From Pseudomonadota bacterium (lineage in GTDB: Bacteria > Pseudomonadota > Gammaproteobacteria > Steroidobacterales > Steroidobacteraceae), in NCBI GenBank assembly GCA_021805865.1, contig JAJZDX010000005.1, positions 102,763 through 166,762 of the forward strand: a stretch of DNA of 64,000 bases, written 5' to 3'. Under the pieces are notes generated by a model, which ran no database searches, was not told the DNA's origin, and was given only the letters and a program-made list of their open reading frames with translations. Each line of letters opens with the position of its first letter. The stretch's first letter is position 1. Positions 28,063 to 38,648 of the stretch are shown here, piece by piece. The translations under genes and the position numbers were made by a program.

Positions 28063-29639
28063 GCGCCGAGCGGTCGGAGCAGATCGCCTCGCGTCTCGGG
28101 CGCTCTCGGGCGGCAAGGGCACACGCGGCGGTCGTTGCGGGCGTACGTCGCGCCGTCCTGTCGCGCTATGCGCTCGCGCTCGGCACCGGCACGCTGCTCT
28201 CGTGCGCTTTCGCGCCGTTCCAGTGGTGGCCGCTCGCCATTCTCTGTCCGGCGGTGCTCATGGGGCTGTGGGAAGGCGTCACGGCGCGCCGGGCGGCCTG
28301 GCTGGGGTTCTGGTTCGGCTTCGGCATGTTCGCCGCCGGCACCTACTGGCTCTACGTCGCCATTCATACCGTCGGCCATGCCCCGATCTGGCTCACCCTG
28401 ATCGTGGCCGCGGCGCTGATGGGGCTGATGGCCGCTTATCACGCGCTCACCGGCTATGTGGTGGTGCGCTTCATTCCGGCAGGTCCGGTGCGCTGGCTGC
28501 TCGGGACCCCCGCTCTGTGGCTTCTGCTGGAGTGGCTGCGGGGCTGGCTGCTGTCCGGATTCCCGTGGCTGTCCCTCGGATATACCCAGACCGGCACGGC
28601 GCTTGCGCACCTGGCGCCGCTCGCAGGCGTCTACGGCGTCAGCCTGGTGCTGCTGGCGAGCGCGGGCGCTCTGGTGGCGCTGGTGGGCGGCACGGCCCGG
28701 GTTCGGATCGTTGCGGCGGCGGTGCTGGCGGCGCCGTGGCTTGCCTCGGCCGCCCTCGGCCACATCGCCTGGACCCATCCCTCGGGCGCGGCGGTGTCCG
28801 TCGCCATCGTACAGGCCGACATCCCCCAGCAGGACAAGTGGCTGGCCGCCCATTCCCAGCGGATCCTCGAGCGCTACCAGCGTATGACCGAGTCGGCGCT
28901 CGGCACGAAGCTCATCGTCTGGCCGGAGTCGGCGCTGCCGTATCCGATCAACAACCTGCTGCCCTATGTGGAGAGTCTGGACCGGCAGGCGCGCGCGCAC
29001 GGCTCCTCGCTGGTGCTCGGCACGCAGCGCGTCGCCCTCCACGACGGGCGCTACGATTACTACAACTCCATTCTTGCGCTCGGCAAGCGCGCCAGCTGGT
29101 ACGACAAGGTTCATCTGGTGCCGCTCGTGGAATTCATTCCATTGCCGCGCGTCGTGCGCCTCTGGCTGGCGCGGATGAATCTGCCTTCCTCGAGCTTCAC
29201 TCCCGGGCGGGCTCACCAGCGGCCGCTGCCGGTCGCGGGGCTCGTGCTCGGGCCCACGGTGTGCTACGAGGTGGCGTACGGCGGGTACATGCTGCACATG
29301 CTGCCGCAGGCGAACGCGCTGGTGAATGTCACCGATGACGCCTGGTTCGGTGACACCTCAGAGCTCTCGCAGCAGTTTCAGATGGCACGCATGCGCGCCC
29401 AGGAAGAGGGCCGTTACATGATCGTCGCCACCGATGACGGTGTCTCGGGCGTCATCGGGCCCCTGGGGCAGGTGATCGCGCGCGCGCCCATCATGGCACC
29501 CTACGTGCTGCGCTCGGCAGTCACGCCCATGATGGGGATGACTCCCTTTGCCCTCGTGGGCAACGGGCTGGCCGTTGGCCTCGCGGGCGCGGGTCTCGCC
29601 GCGGCGCTGGCGGCGGGCTTGCGGCGGCGGCGAGCCTGA
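28059..29639 (+). CDS. lnt: Apolipoprotein N-acyltransferase
   Basis: Lnt adds the third acyl chain to the N-terminal Cys of lipoproteins at the periplasmic face of the inner membrane. The 526-residue enzyme has about six N-terminal membrane helices, a nitrilase domain and a final C-terminal helix. The triad is visible: Glu in LIVWPESALP, Lys in WYDKVHLVPLVEF and Cys in GPTVCYEVAYGG. The start is a TTG overlapping the ybeX stop. Confidence 0.95.
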   Translation: MSAERSEQIASRLGRSRAARAHAAVVAGVRRAVLSRYALALGTGTLLSCAFAPFQWWPLAILCPAVLMGLWEGVTARRAAWLGFWFGFGMFAAGTYWLYVAIHTVGHAPIWLTLIVAAALMGLMAAYHALTGYVVVRFIPAGPVRWLLGTPALWLLLEWLRGWLLSGFPWLSLGYTQTGTALAHLAPLAGVYGVSLVLLASAGALVALVGGTARVRIVAAAVLAAPWLASAALGHIAWTHPSGAAVSVAIVQADIPQQDKWLAAHSQRILERYQRMTESALGTKLIVWPESALPYPINNLLPYVESLDRQARAHGSSLVLGTQRVALHDGRYDYYNSILALGKRASWYDKVHLVPLVEFIPLPRVVRLWLARMNLPSSSFTPGRAHQRPLPVAGLVLGPTVCYEVAYGGYMLHMLPQANALVNVTDDAWFGDTSELSQQFQMARMRAQEEGRYMIVATDDGVSGVIGPLGQVIARAPIMAPYVLRSAVTPMMGMTPFALVGNGLAVGLAGAGLAAALAAGLRRRRA

Positions 29640-29728
29640 GCGGCCCGCGCCCGGCTCCGGGGTGCGCGGGCTCGTGTTAAGCTACCGGCCAAATTCCTGC
29701 AAATTCCACAGGTTCCGGGCATTTTCGG

Positions 29729-32344
29729 ATGGATGAGACCTACGATCCGGCCGCCGTCGAGCGCGCGGCGCAAGAGTATTGGGAACGGCATCGCACCTTC
29801 GAGGCGCGCGAGGATGCCGGGCGGCAGAAGTTCTATTGCCTGTCCATGCTGCCCTACCCATCGGGGCGGTTGCACATGGGACACGTGCGCAATTACACCA
29901 TCGGCGATGTGCTGGCCCGCTTCATGCGCATGCAGGGCCGCAACGTGCTGCAGCCCATGGGTTGGGATGCGTTCGGCCTCCCGGCCGAGAACGCCGCCAT
30001 CAGCAACGGCGTGCCGCCTGCCCGCTGGACCCGTCAGAACATCGAGTACATGCGCTCGCAGCTGAAGTCGCTCGGCTTCGCCATCGACTGGAGCCGTGAG
30101 CTCGCCACCTGCGATCCGAGTTACTACCGCTGGAACCAGTGGCTGTTCCTGCGCATGCTGGAGCAGGGCATCGCCTACCGCAGGACGGGCGTCGTGAACT
30201 GGGACCCCGTCGACCAGACCGTGCTCGCCAACGAGCAGGTGATCGAGGGGCGGGGCTGGCGCACGGGGGCTCTCGTGGAAAAGCGCGAGATTCCGATGTA
30301 CTACCTCCACATCACCCGCTACGCCGATGAGCTCCTCGGTGACCTCGAGAAGCTCCCGGGGTGGCCGGAGCGGGTGAAGGTCATGCAGGCCAACTGGATC
30401 GGCCGCAGCGAGGGCTGCGAGATCGCCTTTCCCTACGCGCCCGACACCCGCGAGGCGATGAGCGCGGACGGCGCGCTGAAGGTGTTCACCACGCGGGCGG
30501 ACACACTGTTCGGCGTCACCTTCATGGCCATCGCCGCCGAGCACCCGATTGCGCTCGCCGCCGCCACCGGCAACCCCCGGCTTGCCGCCTTCATCGACGA
30601 ATGCCGCCGCGGCAGCGTAATGGAAGCCGATGTCGCCACCCAGGAAAAGAAGGGCATGCACACGGGGCTGCACGTGCTGCATCCGTTCACCGCAGAGCCG
30701 ATCGGGATCTGGGTCGCCAACTACGTGCTCATGGGCTACGGGGAGGGCGCGGTCATGGGCGTGCCCGCCCATGACGAGCGCGACTTCGAGTTCGCGACGA
30801 AGAGCCAGCTGCGCATCGCGCCCGTGGTGCGCTCCACGACGGGTGCCTACGAGCGTGTGCAGGCGCCCTGGAATCCTGCCTACTCCGAATACGGCCTCAC
30901 CGCCGATTCCGGGGAGTTCTCCGGCCTCACGTTCAAGGCCGCCGTGGACGCGATCGCCGCCGCCCTGGAAAAGCGCGGCCTCGGCCGCAAGCGCACCCAG
31001 TATCGCCTGCGCGACTGGGGTATCTCGCGCCAGCGCTACTGGGGTTGTCCCATCCCGCTCATCCATTGCGGCCGCTGCGGCGAAGTGCCCGTTCCCGATG
31101 AGCAACTGCCGGTGCTCCTGCCCGAGGACCTCGCGCCCGACGGCAGCGGCAACCCGCTCAACAAGTCTCCCGCCTTCCACCAGTGCGTGTGCCCGCAGTG
31201 CGGCGGCGCGGCGCGGCGCGAGACCGACACCATGGACACCTTCGTCGACTCGTCCTGGTACTACATGCGCTACACCTGTCCGGACCAGGCGCGCGCCATG
31301 GTCGATGAGCGCGTCGGCTACTGGCTGCCGGTGGATCAGTACATCGGCGGGATCGAGCATGCGATCCTGCACCTGCTGTATTCGCGCTTCTGGACCAAGG
31401 TGATGCGCGATCTCGGCCTGGTGCGCTGCGATGAGCCCTTCACCAACCTGCTGACCCAGGGCATGGTGCTCAACCACATCTACTCCTGCGCCACCGCGGA
31501 AGGCAGGCGTCGATACTTCAATCCCGCGGACGTGCGCGCGAGGCGAGAGGGCGGCGCGGAGATTTTCGAGGCCACCACACCCGAGGGCGGGACGATCCGG
31601 GTGGAGTACGGCGGTCTCGGCAAGATGTCCAAGTCCGATAACAACGGCGTCGACCCCGAGGGGTTGATCGGGCGCTACGGCGCGGATACGGCGCGTCTCT
31701 TCACCATGTTCGCCTCTCCTCCGGAGCAGACGCTGGAGTGGTCGGACGAGGGGGTGCAGGGAGCCTCACGCTTCGTCCGCCGGCTGTGGAGCGCCGTGTA
31801 CGAGCACGTGAGCCGTGGACCCGCCGATCGAGCCGATGGGGCGCAATCGGTGCCGCAACGCGACCTGCGCCGCGCCGCCCACCACGCGCTCGCCAAGGCC
31901 ACGGACGACATCGGCCGCCGGCGTAACTTCAACACCGCCATCGCCGCGTGCATGGAGCTGCTCAACGCCGTCGGCCGATTCGATGACACCTCGCCGGGCG
32001 GGCGGGCGGTCCGGCAGGAAGCGCTGGAGATCATCACGCTCGCGCTCTCGCCCATCATTCCGCACGTGTGCCACGTGCTGTGGCAGGCGCTGGGCCATGG
32101 ACGGGCGGTGATCGATGAGCCCTGGCCCGTGGTCGATGAGGCGGCTTTGGCGCAGGATATCGTGGAGATCGTCGTGCAGATCAATGGCAAGCTGCGCGGG
32201 CGCGTCCGCGTCGCTGCCGGCGTCGATGAGGCGAAGGTGCGCGAAGCGGCGCTGGCCGACGAGCAGGTGAGCAGATTCGTCGCCGGCAAGCCCGTGCGCA
32301 AGGTCATCGTGGTGCCAGGCAAACTGATCAACATCGTCATATAG
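29729..32344 (+). CDS. leuS: Leucyl-tRNA synthetase
   Basis: LeuS charges tRNA-Leu. The 871-residue class I synthetase has the HIGH motif ([19 protein letters not shown]), the CP1 editing domain ([31 protein letters not shown]), a zinc-ribbon region ([11 protein letters not shown]...CPQCGG) and the KMSKS loop ([13 protein letters not shown]). It is separated from lnt by 89 bp and is followed after 4 bp by lptE, the usual order. Confidence 0.97.
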   Translation: MDETYDPAAVERAAQEYWERHRTFEAREDAGRQKFYCLSMLPYPSGRLHMGHVRNYTIGDVLARFMRMQGRNVLQPMGWDAFGLPAENAAISNGVPPARWTRQNIEYMRSQLKSLGFAIDWSRELATCDPSYYRWNQWLFLRMLEQGIAYRRTGVVNWDPVDQTVLANEQVIEGRGWRTGALVEKREIPMYYLHITRYADELLGDLEKLPGWPERVKVMQANWIGRSEGCEIAFPYAPDTREAMSADGALKVFTTRADTLFGVTFMAIAAEHPIALAAATGNPRLAAFIDECRRGSVMEADVATQEKKGMHTGLHVLHPFTAEPIGIWVANYVLMGYGEGAVMGVPAHDERDFEFATKSQLRIAPVVRSTTGAYERVQAPWNPAYSEYGLTADSGEFSGLTFKAAVDAIAAALEKRGLGRKRTQYRLRDWGISRQRYWGCPIPLIHCGRCGEVPVPDEQLPVLLPEDLAPDGSGNPLNKSPAFHQCVCPQCGGAARRETDTMDTFVDSSWYYMRYTCPDQARAMVDERVGYWLPVDQYIGGIEHAILHLLYSRFWTKVMRDLGLVRCDEPFTNLLTQGMVLNHIYSCATAEGRRRYFNPADVRARREGGAEIFEATTPEGGTIRVEYGGLGKMSKSDNNGVDPEGLIGRYGADTARLFTMFASPPEQTLEWSDEGVQGASRFVRRLWSAVYEHVSRGPADRADGAQSVPQRDLRRAAHHALAKATDDIGRRRNFNTAIAACMELLNAVGRFDDTSPGGRAVRQEALEIITLALSPIIPHVCHVLWQALGHGRAVIDEPWPVVDEAALAQDIVEIVVQINGKLRGRVRVAAGVDEAKVREAALADEQVSRFVAGKPVRKVIVVPGKLINIVI

Positions 32345-32348
32345 GCCG

Positions 32349-32930
32349 ATGAGACCGCGCACGCCAGGATTTTGCGCCTCGAGCGGCCCCCCCGGCCCGC
32401 CGCTCATCAGGCGCGTGAGGCCGCTGCTCGCCGCGCTGACGATCGCGGCCGCCACGCTGCTCGCCGGCTGCGGCTTTCACCTGGAGGGACGTGCGCCGCT
32501 GCCGGCCGCGATGAGGCATCCGTACATCCAGACGCAGGATGAGCAGAGCGACTTCGTGCAGAGCCTGCGGCGTGCCCTGCTCATCTCCGGCGCACGCCCG
32601 GCTGCGCATGCCGGTCACGCCAGTGCCGTCATCAGGATTCTGCAGGACCACGTCGCATCCCGCGTGCTCTCCGTGTCGGCGACCAACAGGCCGACGGAGT
32701 ACGAGGTGCGCTACTCCGTGCGCTTCTCGGTCAGCGCCGCCGGCAAGCAGCTGCTGCCCCCGCAGACACTCTCCGCCCTGCGCTCGTACACTTTCAATGA
32801 GAGCCTGCTGCTCGCCGATCAGCACGAGAAGGCCATCCTCGAGGGCGCCATGGGGCGCGAGCTCGCGGACAACGTGATGCGCAGGCTCGCGAGTCTCCGA
32901 GCGATGACCCGCCCGGGCGGACGGCGGTGA
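32349..32930 (+). CDS. lptE: LPS assembly lipoprotein LptE
   Basis: LptE plugs the LptD barrel that inserts lipopolysaccharide into the outer membrane. The 193-residue product has a signal with lipobox TLLAGCGFHLEG, after which the FHLRG-like motif typical of LptE appears. The C-terminal half (TNRPTEYEVRYSVRFSV, LLADQHEKAILEGAMGRELADNVMRRL) fits the family. holA (DNA polymerase delta), the usual next gene, is not present. Confidence 0.9.
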   Translation: MRPRTPGFCASSGPPGPPLIRRVRPLLAALTIAAATLLAGCGFHLEGRAPLPAAMRHPYIQTQDEQSDFVQSLRRALLISGARPAAHAGHASAVIRILQDHVASRVLSVSATNRPTEYEVRYSVRFSVSAAGKQLLPPQTLSALRSYTFNESLLLADQHEKAILEGAMGRELADNVMRRLASLRAMTRPGGRR

Positions 32931-32948
32931 CCTGCCCTGCGGCATCAC

Positions 32949-33470
32949 ATGGTTTCCGTACCGGATTCAAAGATGATCCCCGCATCCGTCCTGAGACTCG
33001 GCGATGTCGAGCGCCAGCCAGTGGTATCGCTGCTCGCACGCTACGGCTTGAGCCTCGAGGTGGTGGCGCCGGATGAGGAGATTCCGGGGTCCTATTGGGG
33101 CGAAAGCGAGGCCGGCCTCAAGGCGAGCCGCCTCTGCGCCCGCCTCGACACCCCCATCCACTCCATCCTGCACGAGAGCTGTCACTTCATCTGCATGAGT
33201 CCCGAGCGGCGCGCGGGCCTCGACACCGACGCCGGCGGGGACGACCCGGAGGAGTCCGCCGTGTGCTGCCTGCAGATCCTGCTCGCCGACGCCTTGCCCG
33301 GCGTCGGCCGCGAGCGGCTCCTCGCCGACATGGACGCCTGGGGCTACAGCTTCCGCCTCGGCAGCGCCCGCGCGTGGTTCGAGCAGGACGCGCAGGACGC
33401 CCGGCTGTGGCTGCGGCGCCATGCCCTCACCGATGGCTCGGATCGGCCGACGGGCCGATGCCGGGGGTGA
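32949..33470 (+). CDS. Conserved hypothetical protein with HExxH-like motif
   Basis: A 173-residue protein without signal or membrane segment. The sequence ILHESCHFICM contains an HExxH motif, the zinc-ligand pattern of metallopeptidases, about residue 75; an acidic GDDPEESAVCC segment follows and could supply a third ligand. I do not recognise the family with certainty and do not claim peptidase activity. It occupies the position where holA often follows lptE. An internal ATG nine codons in is an alternative start. Confidence 0.55.
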   Translation: MVSVPDSKMIPASVLRLGDVERQPVVSLLARYGLSLEVVAPDEEIPGSYWGESEAGLKASRLCARLDTPIHSILHESCHFICMSPERRAGLDTDAGGDDPEESAVCCLQILLADALPGVGRERLLADMDAWGYSFRLGSARAWFEQDAQDARLWLRRHALTDGSDRPTGRCRG

Positions 33471-33654
33471 ATGGCTCCTGCGGCGCAAGTGACGATGGCG
33501 GATTTGTCAGGTGTTTCGGGGCTATTGTCCGGATTGATACTTCGCAGTTTTCGCGCACCGGGAGACGTCTCTGGCCCGTCCCTGAGAAACGCCGCCCGCG
33601 GGCCTGCGAGCCGGATCTGACGCGGCCGGCCGGCAGTGGGCCGGCGCTGCGCAA

Positions 33655-36648
33655 ATGCCGTACTTGCCGCCCGGACGCCCCGAGGGTAAGTTGACCCTTG
33701 CGTGCCACGGTCAGGGTGGCCCGTGGTCGCGGTCGAACTCCCAACGGACTCACGCGAGGCTTGGCGTGTCGCATTTCCCATCCGGCCCGCCGGCGGGCGG
33801 ACAGGCCGGCGCATCCGGGACCGGAGCCGCCGACGAGGTCACGATTTCCGCGGGGGCCGTCCTCGCGGTGGTACGCGCGCTGTACGCGGAGCTGCACCGC
33901 GGGCAGCCGCCGCAAGAGACCATGGATCTCGGCAGCACCCTGGAGCGCGATCTGGGTTTTGACAGCCTGGCGCGGGTCGAGCTGCTGCGGCGGCTCGAGG
34001 ATCGCTTCCGCCTGAAGCTGCCGGAAGCCACGCTCTCGTCCGTCGACACAGTGCGCGATCTGCTGCGGGCGTGCGGTGCGGCGGAGGCGTCGCGGCGCGG
34101 CGCGGCGCTGGTGGCGGCGGTTGCCGCCGCGCCTGCTGTTGTATTCCCGATCACGCAATCCGCCGGCCAGGCGGGAGTTCCGTCGGCCGCGGCCACCTTG
34201 ATCGATGTCCTCGACTGGCATGCGGACCGGCAGCCCGAGTCCGTCCACACCATCGTGATCGTCGACGATATTCCAACGCCGCTCACTTACGCCGAGCTGC
34301 GGCGGGGCGCCCGCTCGGTCGCCGCCGGATTGCTGCGCGCCGGTGTTCAGACCGGCTCGACGGTGGCTTTGATGTTGCCAACCGGGATCGGCTATCTGCA
34401 GGCGTTCTTCGGCGTGTTGCTCGCGGGCGCCGTCCCGGTGCCCATCTATCCGCCGACGCGGCTGTCGCAGCTGGAGGAGCACGTGCGACGCCACGCGGGC
34501 ATCCTCTCGAGCGCCCGCGTCGCAGCGCTGCTCACTTTTGCGCAGGCGCGCGCGGTCGGGCGCCTGCTCGGCTCGATGGTGCCGAGTCTCGAGCACGTGC
34601 TGGCGCTCGAGGATCTTCGGGGCGGGGAGGGCCTGCGCGGCACCCCGCGCGGCGTCGGCGCCGGCTCGATCGCGCTGCTGCAATATACCTCCGGCAGCAC
34701 CGGGGATCCCAAGGGCGTCGTGCTGACGCACGGCGACCTCCTGGCCAACATCCGCGCCATGGGCAAGGCGGGCGAGGTGACTCACGCCGACACGTTCGTG
34801 AGCTGGCTCCCCCTGTATCACGACATGGGGTTGATCGGCGCCTGGCTAGGGTCGCTGTATTTCGGCTGCTCCCTGATCCTCATGTCGCCGATGGCGTTCC
34901 TGGTGCGGCCCGCCCGCTGGCTTCGTGCGATTCACGATTATCGGGCGACGCTGTCCGGCTCTCCGAACTTTGGCTATGAGCTGTGCGCGGCCCGGGCGCA
35001 GGAGGAGGAGCTGAGCGGCCTCGACCTGTCCTCGTTGCGGATCGTATTCAACGGGGCCGAGCCGGTCCTTCCCCAGACCCTCGAGCGGTTCGAGCGGCGC
35101 TTTGCGCCGTACGGGTTCCGGCCGGAGGCGATGACGCCGGTCTACGGGCTGGCCGAGGCCGCCGTGGGACTGACGTTTTCTCCCCTCGGCCGCGGACCGA
35201 GGATCGACGCCATCGACCGAGCCGTGATGACGGCCGCGGGACGCGCCGTGCCGGTGCCCGAGGGCGGAGCCGATGGGCAGCGCATCGTCTCCTGCGGGCG
35301 GGCGCTACCCGGGTACCGCGTGCGCATCCTAGGGCCGGATGGCGTGGAAGAGCCGGAGCGGATCGAAGGGCGCGTGCAATTCACGGGCCCTTCCGCCACA
35401 TCGGGCTACTTCCGCAACGACGCCGCCACGGCACGCCTGTGCCAGGGCGAGTGGCGGGAGACGGGGGATCGAGGCTACCTCGCGGACGGGGAGCTGTTCG
35501 TGACCGGCCGGGACAAGGACCTCATCATCCGTCGCGGCCGCCATATCTATCCACAGGAGATCGAGGAGGCCGTCGGGGCGATAGAGGGCGTTCGCAAGGG
35601 GTGTGTCGTTGCATTTGGAGCGAGCGGACCCTCGAGTGCGACCGAGCGGCTCGTCATTCTGGCGGAGACCCGGTACAGCGACCCGAGCAAGCGCATCGGG
35701 CTGACCGCGCGCATCAACGAACGCGTCATCGACATCGCCGGGGAACCGCCAGAGGAGATCGTGCTGGCTCCCTTGCACACCGTGCTGAAAACCTCGAGCG
35801 GCAAGCTGCGGCGCGCCGCCACCCGAGCGGCCTACGAGGAGGGCTCCCTCGGGCGTGCCCGATCCCCTCTCGTCCTCCAGGCGCTGCGGCTGAGTGTTGC
35901 GGCGGTGGTGCCGCTGCTGCGCCGGTTGCGGCGTCGCCTCGCGCAGGGTGCCTACGGCGTGTTTGCCTTGCTCGCGGCCGCGGTCATCGCACCACCGGCC
36001 TGTCTGTTGTCGCTGCTCGCTCCCAGCCGGCGGCAGGCCTGGAGCCTGACGCGCTGGGCGGCGAGGTTGATGGTCCGGGTCTCCCGCATTCCCATGTCCG
36101 TCAACCCGATCATGAGCGACCTGAAGCGCCCCCACGTCATCGTCGCCAACCATTGCAGCTATGCGGACGCCATCCTGCTCGTCGCGCTGCTCCCAACTCC
36201 TCACCGATTCCTCGCGACAAGCTGGCTCGCCCGGGTGCCGCTGCTCGGGGCGTGGCTGCGCAGATTGGGCACGGTGTTCATCGAGCGCACCGAGCCGATC
36301 GGCAGCGGTGGCGCGAGGGTGAGACCGCCGCTCGATATGGCGGCCGACAGTCTGGTGGTGTTCCCCGAGGGCACGTTCACCGCCGTCACCGGGCTGCGTC
36401 CCTTCCATCTGGGCGCTTTCGAGCTTGCGGCGGCGGCGCGCGTTCCCGTCATTCCGGTGGCGGTGCAGGGCACGCGTACGATCCTTCGGGACGGACATGT
36501 GCTGCCGCGCCGCTGGCCGGTCAGGATCACCGTGGGCGCCCCGCTCGAGCGCAAGAGCACCGAGGATACTTTCCCGGCGGCGGTGCGGCTGCGTGACGCC
36601 GCCCGCGACCACATTCTCCGCTACTGCGGGGAGCCTGATCTGGAGTGA
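33655..36648 (+). CDS. ACP / fatty acyl-AMP ligase / acyltransferase fusion protein
   Basis: A three-domain protein of up to 997 residues. Domain 1 (about 70-135) is an acyl carrier protein with phosphopantetheine Ser104 in DLGFDSLARVEL. Domain 2 (about 180-720) is an adenylate-forming enzyme: LLQYTSGSTGDPKGVVLTH, FNGAEPV, MTPVYGLAEAAVG and RGRHIYPQEIEEAV; the FNGAEPV style is typical of fatty acyl-AMP ligases. Domain 3 (about 815-980) is a PlsC-like acyltransferase with VIVANHCSYADAIL and VFPEGTFT, after a hydrophobic segment. It probably activates a fatty acid, loads it on its own ACP and transfers it to a lipid acceptor. The true start is uncertain. Confidence 0.8.
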   Translation: MPYLPPGRPEGKLTLACHGQGGPWSRSNSQRTHARLGVSHFPSGPPAGGQAGASGTGAADEVTISAGAVLAVVRALYAELHRGQPPQETMDLGSTLERDLGFDSLARVELLRRLEDRFRLKLPEATLSSVDTVRDLLRACGAAEASRRGAALVAAVAAAPAVVFPITQSAGQAGVPSAAATLIDVLDWHADRQPESVHTIVIVDDIPTPLTYAELRRGARSVAAGLLRAGVQTGSTVALMLPTGIGYLQAFFGVLLAGAVPVPIYPPTRLSQLEEHVRRHAGILSSARVAALLTFAQARAVGRLLGSMVPSLEHVLALEDLRGGEGLRGTPRGVGAGSIALLQYTSGSTGDPKGVVLTHGDLLANIRAMGKAGEVTHADTFVSWLPLYHDMGLIGAWLGSLYFGCSLILMSPMAFLVRPARWLRAIHDYRATLSGSPNFGYELCAARAQEEELSGLDLSSLRIVFNGAEPVLPQTLERFERRFAPYGFRPEAMTPVYGLAEAAVGLTFSPLGRGPRIDAIDRAVMTAAGRAVPVPEGGADGQRIVSCGRALPGYRVRILGPDGVEEPERIEGRVQFTGPSATSGYFRNDAATARLCQGEWRETGDRGYLADGELFVTGRDKDLIIRRGRHIYPQEIEEAVGAIEGVRKGCVVAFGASGPSSATERLVILAETRYSDPSKRIGLTARINERVIDIAGEPPEEIVLAPLHTVLKTSSGKLRRAATRAAYEEGSLGRARSPLVLQALRLSVAAVVPLLRRLRRRLAQGAYGVFALLAAAVIAPPACLLSLLAPSRRQAWSLTRWAARLMVRVSRIPMSVNPIMSDLKRPHVIVANHCSYADAILLVALLPTPHRFLATSWLARVPLLGAWLRRLGTVFIERTEPIGSGGARVRPPLDMAADSLVVFPEGTFTAVTGLRPFHLGAFELAAAARVPVIPVAVQGTRTILRDGHVLPRRWPVRITVGAPLERKSTEDTFPAAVRLRDAARDHILRYCGEPDLE

Positions 36649-36901
36649 GGTGTGATGCTCCGCGCAACCAGGGTGCCTCGCCCCTCAGGCCCGGTCATTC
36701 CCGCCATCGATACGGCGGTCCGCCGCCGGCGAAATGGCTCAGCCAAGGTCGAGCTGTGTTGGTCGCACATAGCAAATAACCCGCCGTCCGTCAATTGTTC
36801 CGACGAACAGCCGTAATGGGCCGGGCCGGTGGCATCATGCCCGGCGTGCAGGATGTCACCGGGCACCAACAAGGGACTCGGTTCTGCGATTGGGGGGCGT
36901 C

Positions 36902-38602
36902 ATGAGCGCCACGAAGCGATTCATCGAGATACGAGACCTGCTGTTGCGGTTGCGGGAGGATCCGGCCGCGGCGCGGCGGGAATTCGAGTGGCCGCAATTC
37001 GACGAGTTCAATTGGGCGAGAGAGTACTTCGATGTGATTGCCCGCAACAATGACCGGCCGGCGCTGCGGGTCGTGGATGATGCGGGCCACGACGAGACGC
37101 TTTCCTTTGCGCATCTCGCCCGCCGCTCTTCGCAAGTGGCCAACTGGCTGTCCGGGTTCGGGCTGGGGCACGGCGACGCGATCCTCATCATGCTCGGGAA
37201 CGTGACGGCGTTGTGGGAGACGATGCTTGCGGCAATCAAGATCGGGGCGGTGATCGTTCCGGCGACCACGCTGCTCGAGCACGGGGACCTGGCTGATCGC
37301 ATCGCGCGGGGCCGAGTCAAGGCGGTCGTGACGCACTCACGATTGACGGACCGGTTGGACGGAACGGGTGGAGTGCCGATACGGATAACGGTCGGCGGGA
37401 AGGTGCCGGGATGGCAGGATTATGCGAGCTCTTGGCAGGCCGAGCGGCGGTTTGTCCCCTCGGTCAACACCAAGGCGGACGATCTGCTGTTTCTTTATTT
37501 CACTTCCGGAACCACCGCCCGCCCGAAGCTGGTCGCCCACACCCAAGCGAGCTATCCCGTCGGGCATCTATCAACCATGTACTGGCTCGGTTTGAAGCCC
37601 GGAGACGTTCATCTCAACTTGAGCTCTCCGGGCTGGGCAAAGCATGCCTGGTCGTGCTTTTTCGCTCCCTGGAACGCTCAGGCCTGTGTGCTGGCCTACC
37701 AGTACGAACGGTTCGATCCCCCGGGGCTGTTGGATCAGCTCGTCCGCAGCCGTGTGACGACTTTCTGCGCGCCTCCTACGGTCTGGCGCATGCTGATCCA
37801 GCAGGATCTGCGGCGCTGGCCTGTGGCCTTGCGCGAGGTGGTCAGCGCCGGTGAGCCGCTCAACCCGGAGGTCATTGAGCAGGTTCAGCAAGCCTGGGGC
37901 CTGACGATACGCGACGGCTATGGTCAGACCGAGACGACCGCTCAGATCGGCAACTCTCCCGGCCAGCCCGTCAAAGCCGGCTCCATGGGCCGGCCTCTGC
38001 CGGGCTATGCGATAGTGCTGCGCGACCCGGCGGGGCGGATCGGGGAGGAGGGCGAGATTTGCATCGATCTCGCGCGGCGTCCCGTGAGTCTCATGCGCGG
38101 GTACCTGGACGATTCGGAGCGCACCGCCGAAGTGATGCGCGACGGGTACTATCATACGGGCGATGTGGCCTCGCGGGATGCCGACGGCTATCTGTCCTAC
38201 GTCGGCCGGATGGACGATGTGTTCAAGTCGTCCGACTACCGGATCAGTCCCTTCGAGCTCGAGAGCGTCCTGGTCGAGCATGCGGCAGTCGTGGAAGCCG
38301 CGGTCGTGCCGAGCCCGGATCCGATGCGGCTGTCCGTGCCCAAGGCGTTCGTAACGCTCGGGGCCGGGTGTTCCGCCGATGCGGATACGGCGCGCTCGAT
38401 TTTCGAGCACGTCCGCGCGCGTGTCTCTGCCTACAAGCGCATCCGGCGGCTGGAGTTCAAGGAGCTTCCCAAGACCATATCCGGCAAAATCCGCCGCGTG
38501 GAGCTGCGTAACGCCGAGCTGGCGCGCACCGCCGGTGGGCGCAATGCCAACGAATTCTGGGAAGAGGATTTCTCGGAGTTCTCGGCCGGAGCAAAGCGTT
38601 AG
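36902..38602 (+). CDS. Acyl-CoA synthetase (AMP-forming), medium-chain-like
   Basis: A 566-residue adenylate-forming enzyme that activates a carboxylic acid to acyl-CoA. Motifs: FLYFTSGTTARPKLVAHTQ (P-loop), GYGQTETTAQIG, YYHTGDVASRDADGYLSYVGRMDDVFKSSDYRISPFELE and the catalytic-lysine region PKTISGKIRRVELR. The pattern resembles medium-chain/ACSM-type synthetases. The ATG at 36902 is preceded by GGGGGG. It lies 46 bp before the FIST gene; whether it belongs with the amine locus downstream or the lipid fusion upstream is unclear. Confidence 0.85.
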   Translation: MSATKRFIEIRDLLLRLREDPAAARREFEWPQFDEFNWAREYFDVIARNNDRPALRVVDDAGHDETLSFAHLARRSSQVANWLSGFGLGHGDAILIMLGNVTALWETMLAAIKIGAVIVPATTLLEHGDLADRIARGRVKAVVTHSRLTDRLDGTGGVPIRITVGGKVPGWQDYASSWQAERRFVPSVNTKADDLLFLYFTSGTTARPKLVAHTQASYPVGHLSTMYWLGLKPGDVHLNLSSPGWAKHAWSCFFAPWNAQACVLAYQYERFDPPGLLDQLVRSRVTTFCAPPTVWRMLIQQDLRRWPVALREVVSAGEPLNPEVIEQVQQAWGLTIRDGYGQTETTAQIGNSPGQPVKAGSMGRPLPGYAIVLRDPAGRIGEEGEICIDLARRPVSLMRGYLDDSERTAEVMRDGYYHTGDVASRDADGYLSYVGRMDDVFKSSDYRISPFELESVLVEHAAVVEAAVVPSPDPMRLSVPKAFVTLGAGCSADADTARSIFEHVRARVSAYKRIRRLEFKELPKTISGKIRRVELRNAELARTAGGRNANEFWEEDFSEFSAGAKR

Positions 38603-38648
38603 TTCGGGAGTCGCGCCGGTGACGGCCGGCTCGCCATCGGTGGTCAAA

